Source: Arthrobacter sp. 31Y (GTDB lineage: Bacteria > Actinomycetota > Actinomycetes > Actinomycetales > Micrococcaceae). From it: a stretch of 64,000 bases of DNA. Below the pieces are notes generated by a model. That model ran no database searches. It was not told the DNA's origin and saw only the letters and a list, made by a program, of their open reading frames with translations. The stretch is taken from the NCBI RefSeq assembly GCF_000526335.1, contig NZ_JAFW01000001.1:2480001-2544000 (forward strand), written 5' to 3'. The position numbers and the translations under genes were made by a program. Shown piece by piece: positions 27,142 to 35,452 of the stretch; positions within the stretch are counted from its first letter, which is position 1; every line of letters starts with the position of its first letter.

Positions 27142-28401
27142 TTAGGCGACTACCGCCGTCGTCGACGCCTTCCGCGCTATCAGCCAGGTTCCCGCCGCCG
27201 CCGCAAGGAAGACCGCACCCAGGACGGCCCAGCCCAGCGCACCGTGTTCGACGACGGTGGCGGTCACCACGAGCGGCGCGAGCATGGCCCCCAGAGCGGA
27301 TCCCATACCGAACATCCCTTGGTAAGCGCCTGCTTGGAGTGGGTTGGCGAGCTCGAAGCTGAGTCCCCACGCTCCGGCTTGCGAGAGGATTTCCGCGAAC
27401 GCATGCAGGAGAGCTGCGCCGCACAGCAGGGCGATGGCGGCGATGACCGGCGCCCCGCCCGCCGATGCGTAGAGCACGCAGGCCACAGCCATGAGCACCC
27501 CACCTGTCATCACGATCTTTCCTGCGCGACGAGGGTGGTCGGTGCCCCGGGAGAGCGGCACTTGCAGCAGGACGACACACAGGGTGTTGATGACAAGGAT
27601 GACGGATATCAGGACCTCCGGGGCGCTGGTGTCCTGTGAAATCCACAATGGAACGCCCATCTCGGCGAGCCCGAACTGCATGCCAAAAATACCGGACAGA
27701 ACGGTCAGAAGGACGTAGCGACGATCCTTGAAGGGGGAGATTCCGCGCTTCGGTGCAGGGGTGGCGGGATCGCGGCGCGGCGCGTCTACACGCTTGGGGA
27801 GGCGGCGCAAGTACAGCGCGCTCAGGATGTAGACCACGCCGGCGCACACCATCATTCCCCGAAATGCGTCGGCGGTTCCGGCCAACAGTGCGAGTCCGGC
27901 CATCATGCCTCCAACGGCAATGCCGAGGTTGGTGATGGTGCGGAGGACTGCGCGCGCATTCACGCGGTTCGGGCCGTCGAACGCCCGGGCGATGATCGCG
28001 GAACGCGTGGCGTTCGCGCCACGGTTTACTCCCACAGCGATGCAGGCAATCACGACGGCGGTGCTGAAGTTCCCGGCGAATGTGTAGCTTGCGATCGCGA
28101 GACCTTCGATGGCGACCATGCCCACTAGGAGTCGACGTGCTGAAAAGTGGTCGGCGAGTCGACCGCCGATATACGACGTCGCGACGCCCACCCCGCTGGA
28201 CACCGTGAGAATCACGGCGATTTCCACGGCGTTCAATCCCACGAAGCGGCTGAAGTACAACACCGTCAACGTGAGGAAAATACCGCGGCCCACTGTGGCT
28301 ACGAGGATGGCGGAAGCAAGGATCTTGAGGGTGGGATCTGAGAGCGCGACGCGGAGGCTGTGCCTTTGGGCCGGAGCGGTGTCTGGGAGGGATTTAGTCA
28401 C
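27142..28401 (-). CDS. MFS transporter, probable exporter
   Basis: A 419-residue, 12-helix major facilitator protein starting with GTG. GGRLADHFSARRLL is the loop 2-3 motif, and NRGANATRSAIIARAF with the following NARAVLRTITNLGIAVGG resembles drug-efflux MFS proteins. It is divergent from the wHTH regulator at 28458 with 56 nt between starts, the standard arrangement of an exporter and its repressor. The substrate is unknown. Confidence 0.88.
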   Translation of the reverse strand: MTKSLPDTAPAQRHSLRVALSDPTLKILASAILVATVGRGIFLTLTVLYFSRFVGLNAVEIAVILTVSSGVGVATSYIGGRLADHFSARRLLVGMVAIEGLAIASYTFAGNFSTAVVIACIAVGVNRGANATRSAIIARAFDGPNRVNARAVLRTITNLGIAVGGMMAGLALLAGTADAFRGMMVCAGVVYILSALYLRRLPKRVDAPRRDPATPAPKRGISPFKDRRYVLLTVLSGIFGMQFGLAEMGVPLWISQDTSAPEVLISVILVINTLCVVLLQVPLSRGTDHPRRAGKIVMTGGVLMAVACVLYASAGGAPVIAAIALLCGAALLHAFAEILSQAGAWGLSFELANPLQAGAYQGMFGMGSALGAMLAPLVVTATVVEHGALGWAVLGAVFLAAAAGTWLIARKASTTAVVA

Positions 28402-28457
28402 ACATGTAGTTCTGCCACCCCCTGCCAGCGGTTGGTATTGATGTAGCGTAATGCTTC

Positions 28458-29411
28458 ATGTTGAAGTACGAGTTATCAGACGCAGATCTGGGCGGCGTGC
28501 GCTTTGGCATCTCGCCTTTATGTGAACTGGGACTTTCCCTGAGGGCTATCCGCGACCCGAGCCAGTATCCACTTCAGCTGCCCTGGCTGCGTCGGACGGA
28601 AGAGGCCCGCTCACGCTTGGACCTGGATGGATTGCTGGCGTTGGTGGATGACCGATTGTGGACACCGGACTTCCTGAACCCGAGGCCCGAGTCCCCACTT
28701 ACGCGGATCGATGACGAGTTTGCGGCATTGGAGCAGATTTCGGCCACCCAGTTTCATGGGGACCTGATCCGGGTGCACGGCGCAGTTCCGTCCATCTTTT
28801 CCGGCCCTGTTGCTCCAGCTATCCGGCGTATGGTCCGAATCCTCCGGGAGTTTTGGGACGCCTGCTTCGCGCCGCACTGGCTGCGTATGCGCACTATCCT
28901 GGAAGCGGACATCGTCTACCGCGGCCGGCAGATTGCGCAGGGCGGGTTGTTTACTATGCTGAACGACTTGTCTGGCGCTGTGGAATTCGATGGCCACGTG
29001 ATTTCCGTGCGGTTGAAGAACCCGGCGTCGCGGACCGAAAAGACGGATGGCTTGGGGTTGACCCTTGTTCCCACCATGTTCACCCGCAGGGCTTCTGCTC
29101 CCGTGAACCACGGCGACCCACCGCTGCTGATGTACCCGGCGCGGGGCCAAGGTGCCATGTGGGAGGCGGAGCGGGTCACGAATCCGGCCGCGATAGTGGC
29201 CGTTTTGGGAGAGGTTCGGACCAGCCTGCTCACGGCCTTGGCTGCCCCCGCCTCGTCCACCGAGTTGGGCCTTCGTTTTGGCGTCACAACGTCCGCCGTG
29301 AATCAGCATCTTAGGGTGCTCCGAGACGCCGGACTGGTGACCTCAACCCGTTATGGCCGCAGCGTGCTCTACTTCAGGAGCGAATTGGGCGCGTCGTTGC
29401 TGCTGGGGTGA
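28458..29411 (+). CDS. ArsR-type winged-helix regulator with DUF5937-like N-terminus
   Basis: A 317-residue protein. The C-terminal ~75 residues are an ArsR-like helix-turn-helix (LLTALAAPASSTELGLRFGV, then TSAVNQHLRVLRDAGLVTSTRYGRSVLY). The N-terminal ~230 residues match the effector-like region seen in DUF5937 regulators (SPLCELGLSLRAIRDP, WDACFAPHWLRMRTILEADI). No metal-binding Cys pair is seen. It likely controls the divergent MFS exporter. Confidence 0.85.
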   Translation: MLKYELSDADLGGVRFGISPLCELGLSLRAIRDPSQYPLQLPWLRRTEEARSRLDLDGLLALVDDRLWTPDFLNPRPESPLTRIDDEFAALEQISATQFHGDLIRVHGAVPSIFSGPVAPAIRRMVRILREFWDACFAPHWLRMRTILEADIVYRGRQIAQGGLFTMLNDLSGAVEFDGHVISVRLKNPASRTEKTDGLGLTLVPTMFTRRASAPVNHGDPPLLMYPARGQGAMWEAERVTNPAAIVAVLGEVRTSLLTALAAPASSTELGLRFGVTTSAVNQHLRVLRDAGLVTSTRYGRSVLYFRSELGASLLLG

Positions 29412-29458
29412 TCACTGAGGCGGCCCGACGGCGGCAGGCGGGTGGCGCCGTCGTGCGT

Positions 29459-30010
29459 TCAGTCTTTGCGCAGAGTGTACGTGCTGACAACGTTGCCCTT
29501 GGTGGTGGCGTACTGGTTCTCCAGCACGAGCCGGTGTAGGGGATCGCCGTCTTCGAAGAGGCGCCGCCCGCTGCCGGCCACCACCGGGTGCGTCATCAGG
29601 GTGAGTTCGTCGAGGATGCCTGCAAACAGGAGCTGGCGGACCAAGGAGATGCTGCCGCAGACCGCGATTTCGCCGCCTTCCCGCGACTTCAGCTCGGTGA
29701 CGAACTGCTCAACATCGCCCTCGATCAGGTGCGAGTTCTCCCATTCAAGGGGCTCGGTGAGGGTGCGGGATGCAACGAACTTCTCGATCGGGTTGATGAA
29801 TGCTGCAAAGTCGTCGTCTTGCTGCGCGTTCGGCCAATATCCGGCCCATTCCTGGTAACTGACGCGGCCCAACACCACGGTGTCCACGGTGTTGATCATT
29901 TTGGTGAGTCCCGTACCGAGTTCGTCGTCGAAACTGTCGAACTGGAACTTGAAGGGGTCCTGAACTACGCCGTCCACTGAGTGGAAAAGGCCAGCGGTAA
30001 CTTTGCGCAT
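29459..30010 (-). CDS. Dihydrofolate-reductase-like (RibD C-terminal domain) protein
   Basis: A 183-residue protein; GGAGATCC precedes the ATG. Family patterns: HSVDGVVQDP near the start, TVVLGRVSYQEWAGYW, and EIAVCGSISLVRQLLFAGILDELTLMTHPVVAGSGRRLF near the C-terminus (in order). These RibD_C/YwjB-type proteins are NADPH-binding reductases of mostly unknown substrate. Nothing in the neighbourhood assigns one. Confidence 0.88.
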   Translation of the reverse strand: MRKVTAGLFHSVDGVVQDPFKFQFDSFDDELGTGLTKMINTVDTVVLGRVSYQEWAGYWPNAQQDDDFAAFINPIEKFVASRTLTEPLEWENSHLIEGDVEQFVTELKSREGGEIAVCGSISLVRQLLFAGILDELTLMTHPVVAGSGRRLFEDGDPLHRLVLENQYATTKGNVVSTYTLRKD

Positions 30011-30051
30011 GTGGATCTCCTGTTGGGCGGCGGGTGCTTGATTTGTTGGTT

Positions 30052-30390
30052 TTAGGCGGCGCGGCTGGCGGTTTGAAGGCCTCGGGATGGGAGTGCAGTC
30101 ACGTTGCTGAAGTCTGCCGCGAGGCGTACCGGAACCGCGTGGAGTGCGGCGTAGCCCTGCAGTTGTTCCAGTGCGTCCGGGTCAATGGTTGCTTGGGACA
30201 GGTCCATCTCAACGCCGAGTCCGCCGCCCAGGCTCTTGGTGCGTTGGACCACCGGGTAGAGCCCCTGGAGGCTGGAGGTGGTCACTCGACCGGTCGCTGC
30301 GATCTGGATCTGTTCGCCGTCAACGTCGACGCGAACAACTACGGAGAGCTTGTCGCTGGCCAATGTACTGCCTTTCATCCTTGCTGCCAC
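30052..30390 (-). CDS. Hypothetical STAS-like protein
   Basis: About 112 residues from GTG 30390, which has GGGGGACG upstream (ATG 30378 is an alternative). The beta-alpha pattern LSVVVRVDVDGEQIQIAATGRV followed by VEMDLSQATIDPDALEQLQGYA suggests an anti-sigma-antagonist/STAS-type fold, but no conserved phosphorylatable Ser is evident. It lies 41 nt upstream of the DHFR-like gene on the same strand. Function unknown. Confidence 0.55.
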   Translation of the reverse strand: MAARMKGSTLASDKLSVVVRVDVDGEQIQIAATGRVTTSSLQGLYPVVQRTKSLGGGLGVEMDLSQATIDPDALEQLQGYAALHAVPVRLAADFSNVTALPSRGLQTASRAA

Positions 30391-30556
30391 GCTGCAGCGT
30401 CCCCCAGCGTATGCGTCGAGTGTGACCTGCGCAACATTACGACGGCGGGGCTGCCGCCCTTGCTGCAGTCACATAGCACGTATTTCTGCGAGGAAACTGT
30501 ATTCTCTACCGAGAGGCCTCTATCAGGCCATCCATAGCCTGAATATTGGGGGAGAA

Positions 30557-32434
30557 GTGCGCTCAAGTACCGCCGCTGGCGTGCCGGAAAAATCACGTCA
30601 ACTGAGGCTTTTATCCAAGCTGACAGCTGCGCTTGTGGCCGCGCTGTTGATGATGGTCGGGCTCCCGGCGACACCGGCAAGTGCGGTGACTCCAGCCGCA
30701 AAAGACCCCGATCTCACCTCCGTGGAGCTGGTTTCAGGAGCCGAGCTGACGCCCGGGCAAACAGCGCGTGTGCGGTTTGCGCTAAGCCAACCGGCTCAAA
30801 GCGTCGTATTCAACTACTACGATGAGTCCCTCTCGGAGACCCGCCAGCTCACTTGGTCAGGGAACCCCGGCGCGGGCGCCTTTACCGCGGAAGCGACGGC
30901 CGCCGTTGGCGGTGCTGACTATTATGACGGCCTGCACAGGTTGTCATCCATTGTCGTCAGATACCAAAAGCCAGGTTTGGACTACCCCTATTATGTTCAA
31001 TTCCTTCGTGATAGCAGTGGCGAAGGTGTGAATGTGGACGGCCGCGGGGATCCTCGCCTTCAGTCGATGGACTTTGTAGTAAAGAACCCGTCCCGTGTCC
31101 TGGCTGTGCCGCAGAACTCTATTGCGCCAAGCTTTGCACCAAAGCAGGATTCAGACTGGAATCAGTCGGTACAGGGAACCATTTCTCCGGGCTCATGGAG
31201 CGCAGGCGTCAATCGCATCAAGGTGCAGTGGGTAGCCGATGGCGTCGTTGGGAATTACGGCAACATGGAAACCACTAAACCTTTCGTTGGTTGGGCATCC
31301 TCGCGGGACTTTGGGAAGGACCTAAGACTACGGATCACTACCACCACACCCGGGTTCAAGGCAGTATCCGCCGAGTCGGTGCCGTACCTGTTCGTCGCCG
31401 CCAGCCCCTTCGTTATATCAGGCAAGCCGTGGATCGGTTCCACGTTGAAAACCAACTTTGATGTCGCATCCATTAAGGGCATTCCCGTCGGCTCGACCCC
31501 CAAGGTGGAAGTGCTTTGGCGAACCAGGTCGACATCCTATGCTGGAGCGCCGTTGGCACCTGGCGCGAGCTACTTGGTCAAAGACTCAGACGGCGGGGGT
31601 TCCATATCGGTTGTGGTTGTCATTTCCCTTGACGGCAAAATTGTGGGTCGGTTCGGCAGTGATTGGACGGTCGATGTGACTAACCCAGCTCCGTCGCGGC
31701 AGTTTGAGAGCAGGGGAGTTAATGACTACTACATGGTTCGAAGTGCTGACGGCAGGCTTTGGAAGTGGGGCCCGTACTTTGGTGCGTTCCCCAGGGAAAT
31801 CGGATCGGGGTGGAATGTCTTTGACAAGATCTTCTCCCCCGGGGACTTCAACGAGGATGGGTTCCCCGATGTGCTGGCCCGGAAACCGTCCGGAGAGTTG
31901 TGGATGTATCCCACCGACGGACAGTCTTGGTGGAAACCCGCGTCCGTGGTGGGCGTCGGCTGGCAGGGCATGACTGAACTCATTGCTCCCGGCGATTTCG
32001 ACTCGGATGGCCACGACGACGTCCTGGCGAAGGACCGCGACGGCAGGCTGCTCCTTTACCCCGGCAACGGCAAGGGCGGCTGGTTGGCTCCCCGACAGGT
32101 TGGTGCTGGTTGGAATATGTTCAACAGGGTCTTCTCGCCCGGTGACTTCGACGGAGACTCGCACGCAGACCTCCTCGCCACGAACAGCAGTGGCCAGCTG
32201 TTCCTCTATTCCTCAAACGGCAGGGGCGGATGGCTTGGCGCCAAGGTGATTGGCTCCGGTTGGCAGTCCTTCAAAACGATCTACAGCGCAGGGGACAGGG
32301 ATGGCGACGGCTGGCACGATGTTCTGGGCGTCGACGGCGCAGGGTACATGTATGTCTACCCCTTCAAGTCGGGTAACTGGAAGCCCCGGGGGTTGGTCGG
32401 CGCCGACTGGGACGTCTTCACTGCATTGTTCTAA
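30557..32434 (+). CDS. Secreted FG-GAP/VCBS repeat protein
   Basis: GTG 30557 with GGGGGAGAA upstream gives 625 residues and places a signal peptide correctly (LLSKLTAALVAALLMMVGLP, cleavage near TPASA, residue ~44); farther upstream frame is non-coding. Residues ~45-160 form an Ig-like beta domain, and 160-385 carry further beta-rich segments (FVVAASP.. ISGKPWIGSTL). From ~385 to the end there are four to five FG-GAP repeats with calcium-type loops DFNEDGFPD, DFDSDGHDD, DFDGDSHAD and DRDGDGWHD. There is no LPXTG or membrane anchor. It probably acts extracellularly in adhesion or glycan binding; this is inference. Confidence 0.83.
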   Translation: MRSSTAAGVPEKSRQLRLLSKLTAALVAALLMMVGLPATPASAVTPAAKDPDLTSVELVSGAELTPGQTARVRFALSQPAQSVVFNYYDESLSETRQLTWSGNPGAGAFTAEATAAVGGADYYDGLHRLSSIVVRYQKPGLDYPYYVQFLRDSSGEGVNVDGRGDPRLQSMDFVVKNPSRVLAVPQNSIAPSFAPKQDSDWNQSVQGTISPGSWSAGVNRIKVQWVADGVVGNYGNMETTKPFVGWASSRDFGKDLRLRITTTTPGFKAVSAESVPYLFVAASPFVISGKPWIGSTLKTNFDVASIKGIPVGSTPKVEVLWRTRSTSYAGAPLAPGASYLVKDSDGGGSISVVVVISLDGKIVGRFGSDWTVDVTNPAPSRQFESRGVNDYYMVRSADGRLWKWGPYFGAFPREIGSGWNVFDKIFSPGDFNEDGFPDVLARKPSGELWMYPTDGQSWWKPASVVGVGWQGMTELIAPGDFDSDGHDDVLAKDRDGRLLLYPGNGKGGWLAPRQVGAGWNMFNRVFSPGDFDGDSHADLLATNSSGQLFLYSSNGRGGWLGAKVIGSGWQSFKTIYSAGDRDGDGWHDVLGVDGAGYMYVYPFKSGNWKPRGLVGADWDVFTALF

Positions 32435-32454
32435 AGCAGCGGGCAACTTTGTAG

Positions 32455-32548
32455 CGAAACGCCAAGTGCCGCCGTCGTACTTCCCAAAAGTACGACGGCG
32501 GCACTCGCCGTTTGGGGGTGGTGATCGCTAGGCGGTCTGGCCTGCGTG
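32455..32548. repeat. Direct repeat, left copy: hairpin plus stray 3' end of a pfpI-like gene
   Basis: This matches 34129-34225. The first 28 nt (32455-32482) are identical, an 18-nt hairpin arm pair follows (32465-32482 with 32488-32505), and the last 23 nt (32526-32548) are identical to the stop-codon end of pfpI on the minus strand (codons for HAGQTA and stop). Between them the loop and spacer differ. Upstream pfpI codons are absent here, so it is a relic of duplication. The hairpin can terminate the FG-GAP gene. Confidence 0.75.
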
Positions 32549-32627
32549 ATTCACAGCCCATGGGGAAGGTGCCCGCCTCGGGGTGCGCCGCATCCCCGGC
32601 ACGCAGGCACGCCTGGGCGAGCTGGCT

Positions 32628-33014
32628 TTAGCTCGGGTGGAGCTCGCCGATGCGGGCTACAGGTGTGTTCGAGGTCGGGCAGGCCCAAACACCGCGTTCC
32701 CCTGCCAGCTGCGCGACGAGGGGGTGGTTTTCGGGGTGCCAAGGACACCGCGGCCAGTTGCTTTCCGGGGCTCTGCGGTCCTCGATGACCCACTCTTGAA
32801 CCTGGTCCGCGACAACAACGACCTGCTCACCCGGAGTAAGGTCCAGTCGAACGAAGACGCCCCGACCAGTTGCATCCTCGACGTTATAGATCATCGCTGA
32901 TGCGACCTTGGAATCGTCGTGCCAATCGTCTAGTTCAACCCGGGGTCGGCCCAGGCCGCTGGTGGCTGCATCGGTCAATACATATTCAAGGGCGTCGACA
33001 ATCAATTCCGTCAT
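32628..33014 (-). CDS. Conserved hypothetical protein with CPxH..WxCP pattern
   Basis: A 128-residue protein. The first 90 residues form an alpha/beta segment (VVVVADQVQEWVIEDRR). The end holds WPRCPWHPENHPL and GVWACPTSN followed by VARIGEL, an arrangement I have seen only in uncharacterised actinobacterial proteins; the two Cys and His residues may bind metal. The ATG overlaps the stop of a weak upstream frame. It lies inside the repeat-bounded islet. Confidence 0.6.
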   Translation of the reverse strand: MTELIVDALEYVLTDAATSGLGRPRVELDDWHDDSKVASAMIYNVEDATGRGVFVRLDLTPGEQVVVVADQVQEWVIEDRRAPESNWPRCPWHPENHPLVAQLAGERGVWACPTSNTPVARIGELHPS

Positions 33015-33243
33015 TCGTCAACTGCCCCTTTCTGCATTGCAGGTGATTTCCGCATACCGAGGCTGCCGCTATGTACGCAGAAGCGTGGGTTCAGCAAAGC
33101 TGAAGGTGCCTCCACCGCGAACTCCAGTGTCAGTACCTCAGCGTAGAGGGTAGGAACCTTTGGGTTTGGGATGGTCGCGGGGGATGGAGGTGCCAGTTCA
33201 GTGTGTGCGAGCACGATTGACGCATCTCGTCGTGTTCAAGGAG

Positions 33244-33465
33244 CTACGGCTCTTCCACATTCTCGAGCTCGTCTCCGAAAGGGTCGAGTCCGCGCTCCCT
33301 CAGGAAGTCTTCGATGAAGCCGAACTCTGTCGCACTGAGTTCCGCTCCGACATCCCAAATCGAATCGCACTCATCGCAGCACTGCAGGACTTCACCCGTG
33401 GCTTTGACGCGGTATGTGACTACGCGGCCCTGCTCGCACATCGGGCAAATGATGTAGACGCTCAT
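33244..33465 (-). CDS. Small zinc-ribbon protein
   Basis: A 73-residue protein. Cys7-Pro-Met-Cys10 and the Cys29-Cys30..Cys33 cluster (LQCCDECDSIW) form a probable zinc ribbon, followed by an acidic tail (FIEDFLRERGLDPFGDELENVEEP in pieces). The ATG overlaps the TGA of the upstream frame (ATGA), suggesting coupled translation. Function unknown; possibly a nucleic-acid or protein-binding accessory factor. Confidence 0.6.
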   Translation of the reverse strand: MSVYIICPMCEQGRVVTYRVKATGEVLQCCDECDSIWDVGAELSATEFGFIEDFLRERGLDPFGDELENVEEP

Positions 33466-33695
33466 GGGGTCAGGAAAGCACGTGCAAGCCAGCTCGTGCT
33501 GTGGGAAACGACTGTCGTGACCTTGGTTTCGTCGGTAATACCGAATTGCTTTGCCATTGATTCAAGATACGTGTTGACGCGCGGCCCACCAATTGGGGCC
33601 AAGCTCTGTGGTGTGACAGGTTCAAGGTTACGTAGGTCCGAGTGGGCAAGCACGGCGGAATAGCGGGCCGCGCCGGGGATGCTGAGGCCGAACAT
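33462..33695 (-). CDS. Hypothetical protein coupled to the zinc-ribbon gene
   Basis: From ATG 33695 the frame encodes 77 residues (MFGLSIPGAARYSAV... with GGPRVNTYLESMAKQFGI). Its TGA overlaps the ATG of the zinc-ribbon gene by ATGA, the main reason to believe it. No family is recognised. The frame is open upstream to 33857 but those codons overlap the promoter of the plus-strand secreted-protein gene. Confidence 0.4.
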   Translation of the reverse strand: MFGLSIPGAARYSAVLAHSDLRNLEPVTPQSLAPIGGPRVNTYLESMAKQFGITDETKVTTVVSHSTSWLARAFLTP

Positions 33696-33855
33696 GTCGC
33701 AGATCCCGGTCAACTTTCCTTTGCCGTGGTGCAAGCGTCTCTCCGGCCTGCGCGAGCTGTGGCGCCTTGCAATCATGGGCACTCCTGCCCATTTTGGCTC
33801 CTTGTCCGCGCTGATAGTTTGGCCATACTCGTTCAGGCCTATGTGGGGAGAGACC

Positions 33856-34104
33856 ATGAAGCATCAAAAGACCATTGCCCGTGTTGCAGCAGCGATCGCA
33901 CTTGCCGCGGGAGGGCTCGCGGTTGCGGCGCCCGCGCAGGCCGCGGGCTACACCTACCTGTACCCGACAGACTTCAGCTCACAGTCCTCGTGCAACACGA
34001 AGCGCCTCACCATGAACTCCTCCTGGACCCGCGCGAGTCAGTGCTTCATCATGACCGACACCGGGAAAGTCGTGTGGAAGTTCTCCGTCACCGTGCGTGG
34101 ATAG
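33856..34104 (+). CDS. Small secreted protein
   Basis: An 82-residue product with a textbook signal peptide (MKHQKTIARVAAAIALAAGG, cleavage after APAQA near residue 31). The ~51-residue mature part contains two Cys (SSCNTK and SQCFIM), aromatic residues and a beta-rich tail (GKVVWKFSVTV). GGGGAGA precedes the ATG. No family is recognised. Its gene is the last of the islet, ending 24 nt before the right repeat. Confidence 0.65.
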   Translation: MKHQKTIARVAAAIALAAGGLAVAAPAQAAGYTYLYPTDFSSQSSCNTKRLTMNSSWTRASQCFIMTDTGKVVWKFSVTVRG

Positions 34105-34128
34105 TCTCGCTGCCAAGTCTTCAAGTCA

Positions 34129-34225
34129 CGAAACGCCAAGTGCCGCCGTCGTACTTCTTGTGAAAGTACGACGGCGGCACTTGCCGTAGGTGGGCCGGCG
34201 ACCGCTAGGCGGTCTGGCCTGCGTG
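34129..34225. repeat. Direct repeat, right copy, including the pfpI terminator
   Basis: Counterpart of 32455-32548. The hairpin arms here are 34139-34156 and 34164-34181 (AGTGCCGCCGTCGTACTT and its exact complement). This is the natural position downstream of pfpI, whose last codons and stop (34205-34225) form the right end of the repeat. Confidence 0.75.
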
Positions 34226-34771
34226 CTGGCCCTCGGAGATTTCCTCCACAAGCTTGCTGTTGAAGGCGGGGAGGTCGTCCGGGTTGCGGCTGGTGACCAA
34301 GCCTTGGTCGCACACCACTTCTTCATCAGTCCAATTGGCGCCTGCATTCTTCAGGTCCGACTGGAGCGTGTGGAACGAGGTGACGTTGCGGCCCTTGATG
34401 ACGCCGGCGTCGATGAAAATCCACGGGCCGTGGCAGATCGATGCAACTGGCTTGTGCTGTTCGAAGAACGCGCGCGTGAAGTTCTGGGCATCCTTGTCCA
34501 CGCGGAGGTTATCCGCGTTGACGACGCCGCCCGGGAGAACCAGCGCGTCGAAATCGGAGGCGTTTGCGTCGGCCACGGCAAGGTCGACGTCGAAGGTGTC
34601 ACCCTTCTCCACGCCATTGAAGCCTTGGAGCTTTCCCTTGGATGGGGCCACGAGCGTTGGCTCGCCGCCCGCGTCCTTGACGGCCTGCCATGGGCTGGTG
34701 AGCTCCACCTGCTCCACGCCGTCCGTCAACAGGAATGCGACCTTCTTGCCTGCGATGTTGTGTTCTGACAC
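34205..34771 (-). CDS. pfpI: DJ-1/PfpI family protein (type 1 glutamine amidotransferase-like)
   Basis: GTG 34771 with GGAGGAACA upstream gives 188 residues. KKVAFLLTDGVEQVELTSPW starts the fold; DALVLPGGVVNADNLR and ASICHGPW (nucleophile Cys in the elbow, His next to it) are the DJ-1/PfpI active-site patterns. Members act as stress-related protein or aldehyde deglycases/hydrolases; the exact activity is debated. It is divergent from the DUF2975 gene. Its 3' end and terminator are duplicated 1.7 kb away. Confidence 0.88.
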   Translation of the reverse strand: MSEHNIAGKKVAFLLTDGVEQVELTSPWQAVKDAGGEPTLVAPSKGKLQGFNGVEKGDTFDVDLAVADANASDFDALVLPGGVVNADNLRVDKDAQNFTRAFFEQHKPVASICHGPWIFIDAGVIKGRNVTSFHTLQSDLKNAGANWTDEEVVCDQGLVTSRNPDDLPAFNSKLVEEISEGQHAGQTA

Positions 34772-34914
34772 TGTTCCTCCTCGTTGCGCAGCGGGGTGCT
34801 TTTGGGCGTGAGCCGCCGCTGTGAGAGTTGTTTGTCTGACCTGTTCCAGCCTAAGGAAAGAGGCTTTAGTAAGCAAGCTGACTAATTCTGAGAGCTTGCT
34901 GCATGTTGCTTAAG

Positions 34915-34950
34915 TATCGAATAACAATAGAATCAGGTTGTTGTTCGATA
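34915..34950. promoter_or_regulatory. Long inverted repeat upstream of DUF2975/XRE genes
   Basis: TATCGAATAACAA (34915-34927) and TTGTTGTTCGATA (34938-34950) are complementary at 12 of 13 positions across a 10-nt centre, ending just before the AAAGGAG ribosome site of the DUF2975 gene. It may be an operator for the XRE protein encoded second in the operon. A second repeat (AGCAAGCT at 34872, AGCTTGCT at 34893) lies upstream. Confidence 0.6.
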
Positions 34951-34960
34951 AAGGAGTCTC

Positions 34961-35452
34961 ATGGGAAAGCTGACAATCCTCGCGCTGCGGATAGTAATCG
35001 CGATGGTGCTGGCCGGTTCGTTGTTCGTGCAGGTGCGGATGGTCCCGCTGCTCTCCGTCGACCTGGTTGAGGCCGGCGCCCCGGATGGTCCTCGAGTTGC
35101 GCTGCTGGCCATCGTGGTCCTGGGAATTCTGTGTGTCCAAGTGGTTGCCGTCTGCGTGTGGTGTTTGCTGACCATGGTGCGCCGCGGGACGGTGTTCTCC
35201 CACCGGGCCTTCCGATTTGTGGACATCATTTTTGGAGCCATCGCTTTCGCGGCGGTACTGATGTTTGGCATCGCAGTGATCCTGGCGCCCGGCGAGATCG
35301 CCCCAGGAGTCGTGCTGCTGATTTGCGGGGCAGCATTGATGATCGGGGGAGCGGCGCTGATTGTTCTGGTGATGCGCGCACTGCTCGCCCAGGCCGTGGC
35401 GCGGGACGTCGAAGCCGCTGACCTGCGGGCCGAGCTGGACGAGGTGATCTGA
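34961..35452 (+). CDS. DUF2975 membrane protein
   Basis: A 163-residue protein with four membrane helices in two pairs (LRIVIAMVLAGSLFV, ALLAIVVLGILCVQVVAV, IIFGAIAFAAVLMFGIAVIL, VVLLICGAALMIGGAALIV) and a charged C-terminus. AAAGGAG precedes the ATG. DUF2975 proteins are almost always followed by a small YozG-like XRE regulator, as here, where the stop and next start overlap (TGATG). The role is unknown; the pairing suggests a membrane-linked transcription switch. Confidence 0.85.
   Translation: MGKLTILALRIVIAMVLAGSLFVQVRMVPLLSVDLVEAGAPDGPRVALLAIVVLGILCVQVVAVCVWCLLTMVRRGTVFSHRAFRFVDIIFGAIAFAAVLMFGIAVILAPGEIAPGVVLLICGAALMIGGAALIVLVMRALLAQAVARDVEAADLRAELDEVI

Noticed and set aside
33011..33214. 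67-codon minus-strand frame whose stop overlaps the start at 33014
   Set aside because: The ATGA overlap is suggestive, but there is no ribosome site at its GTG and no recognisable sequence; left out of the gene list.
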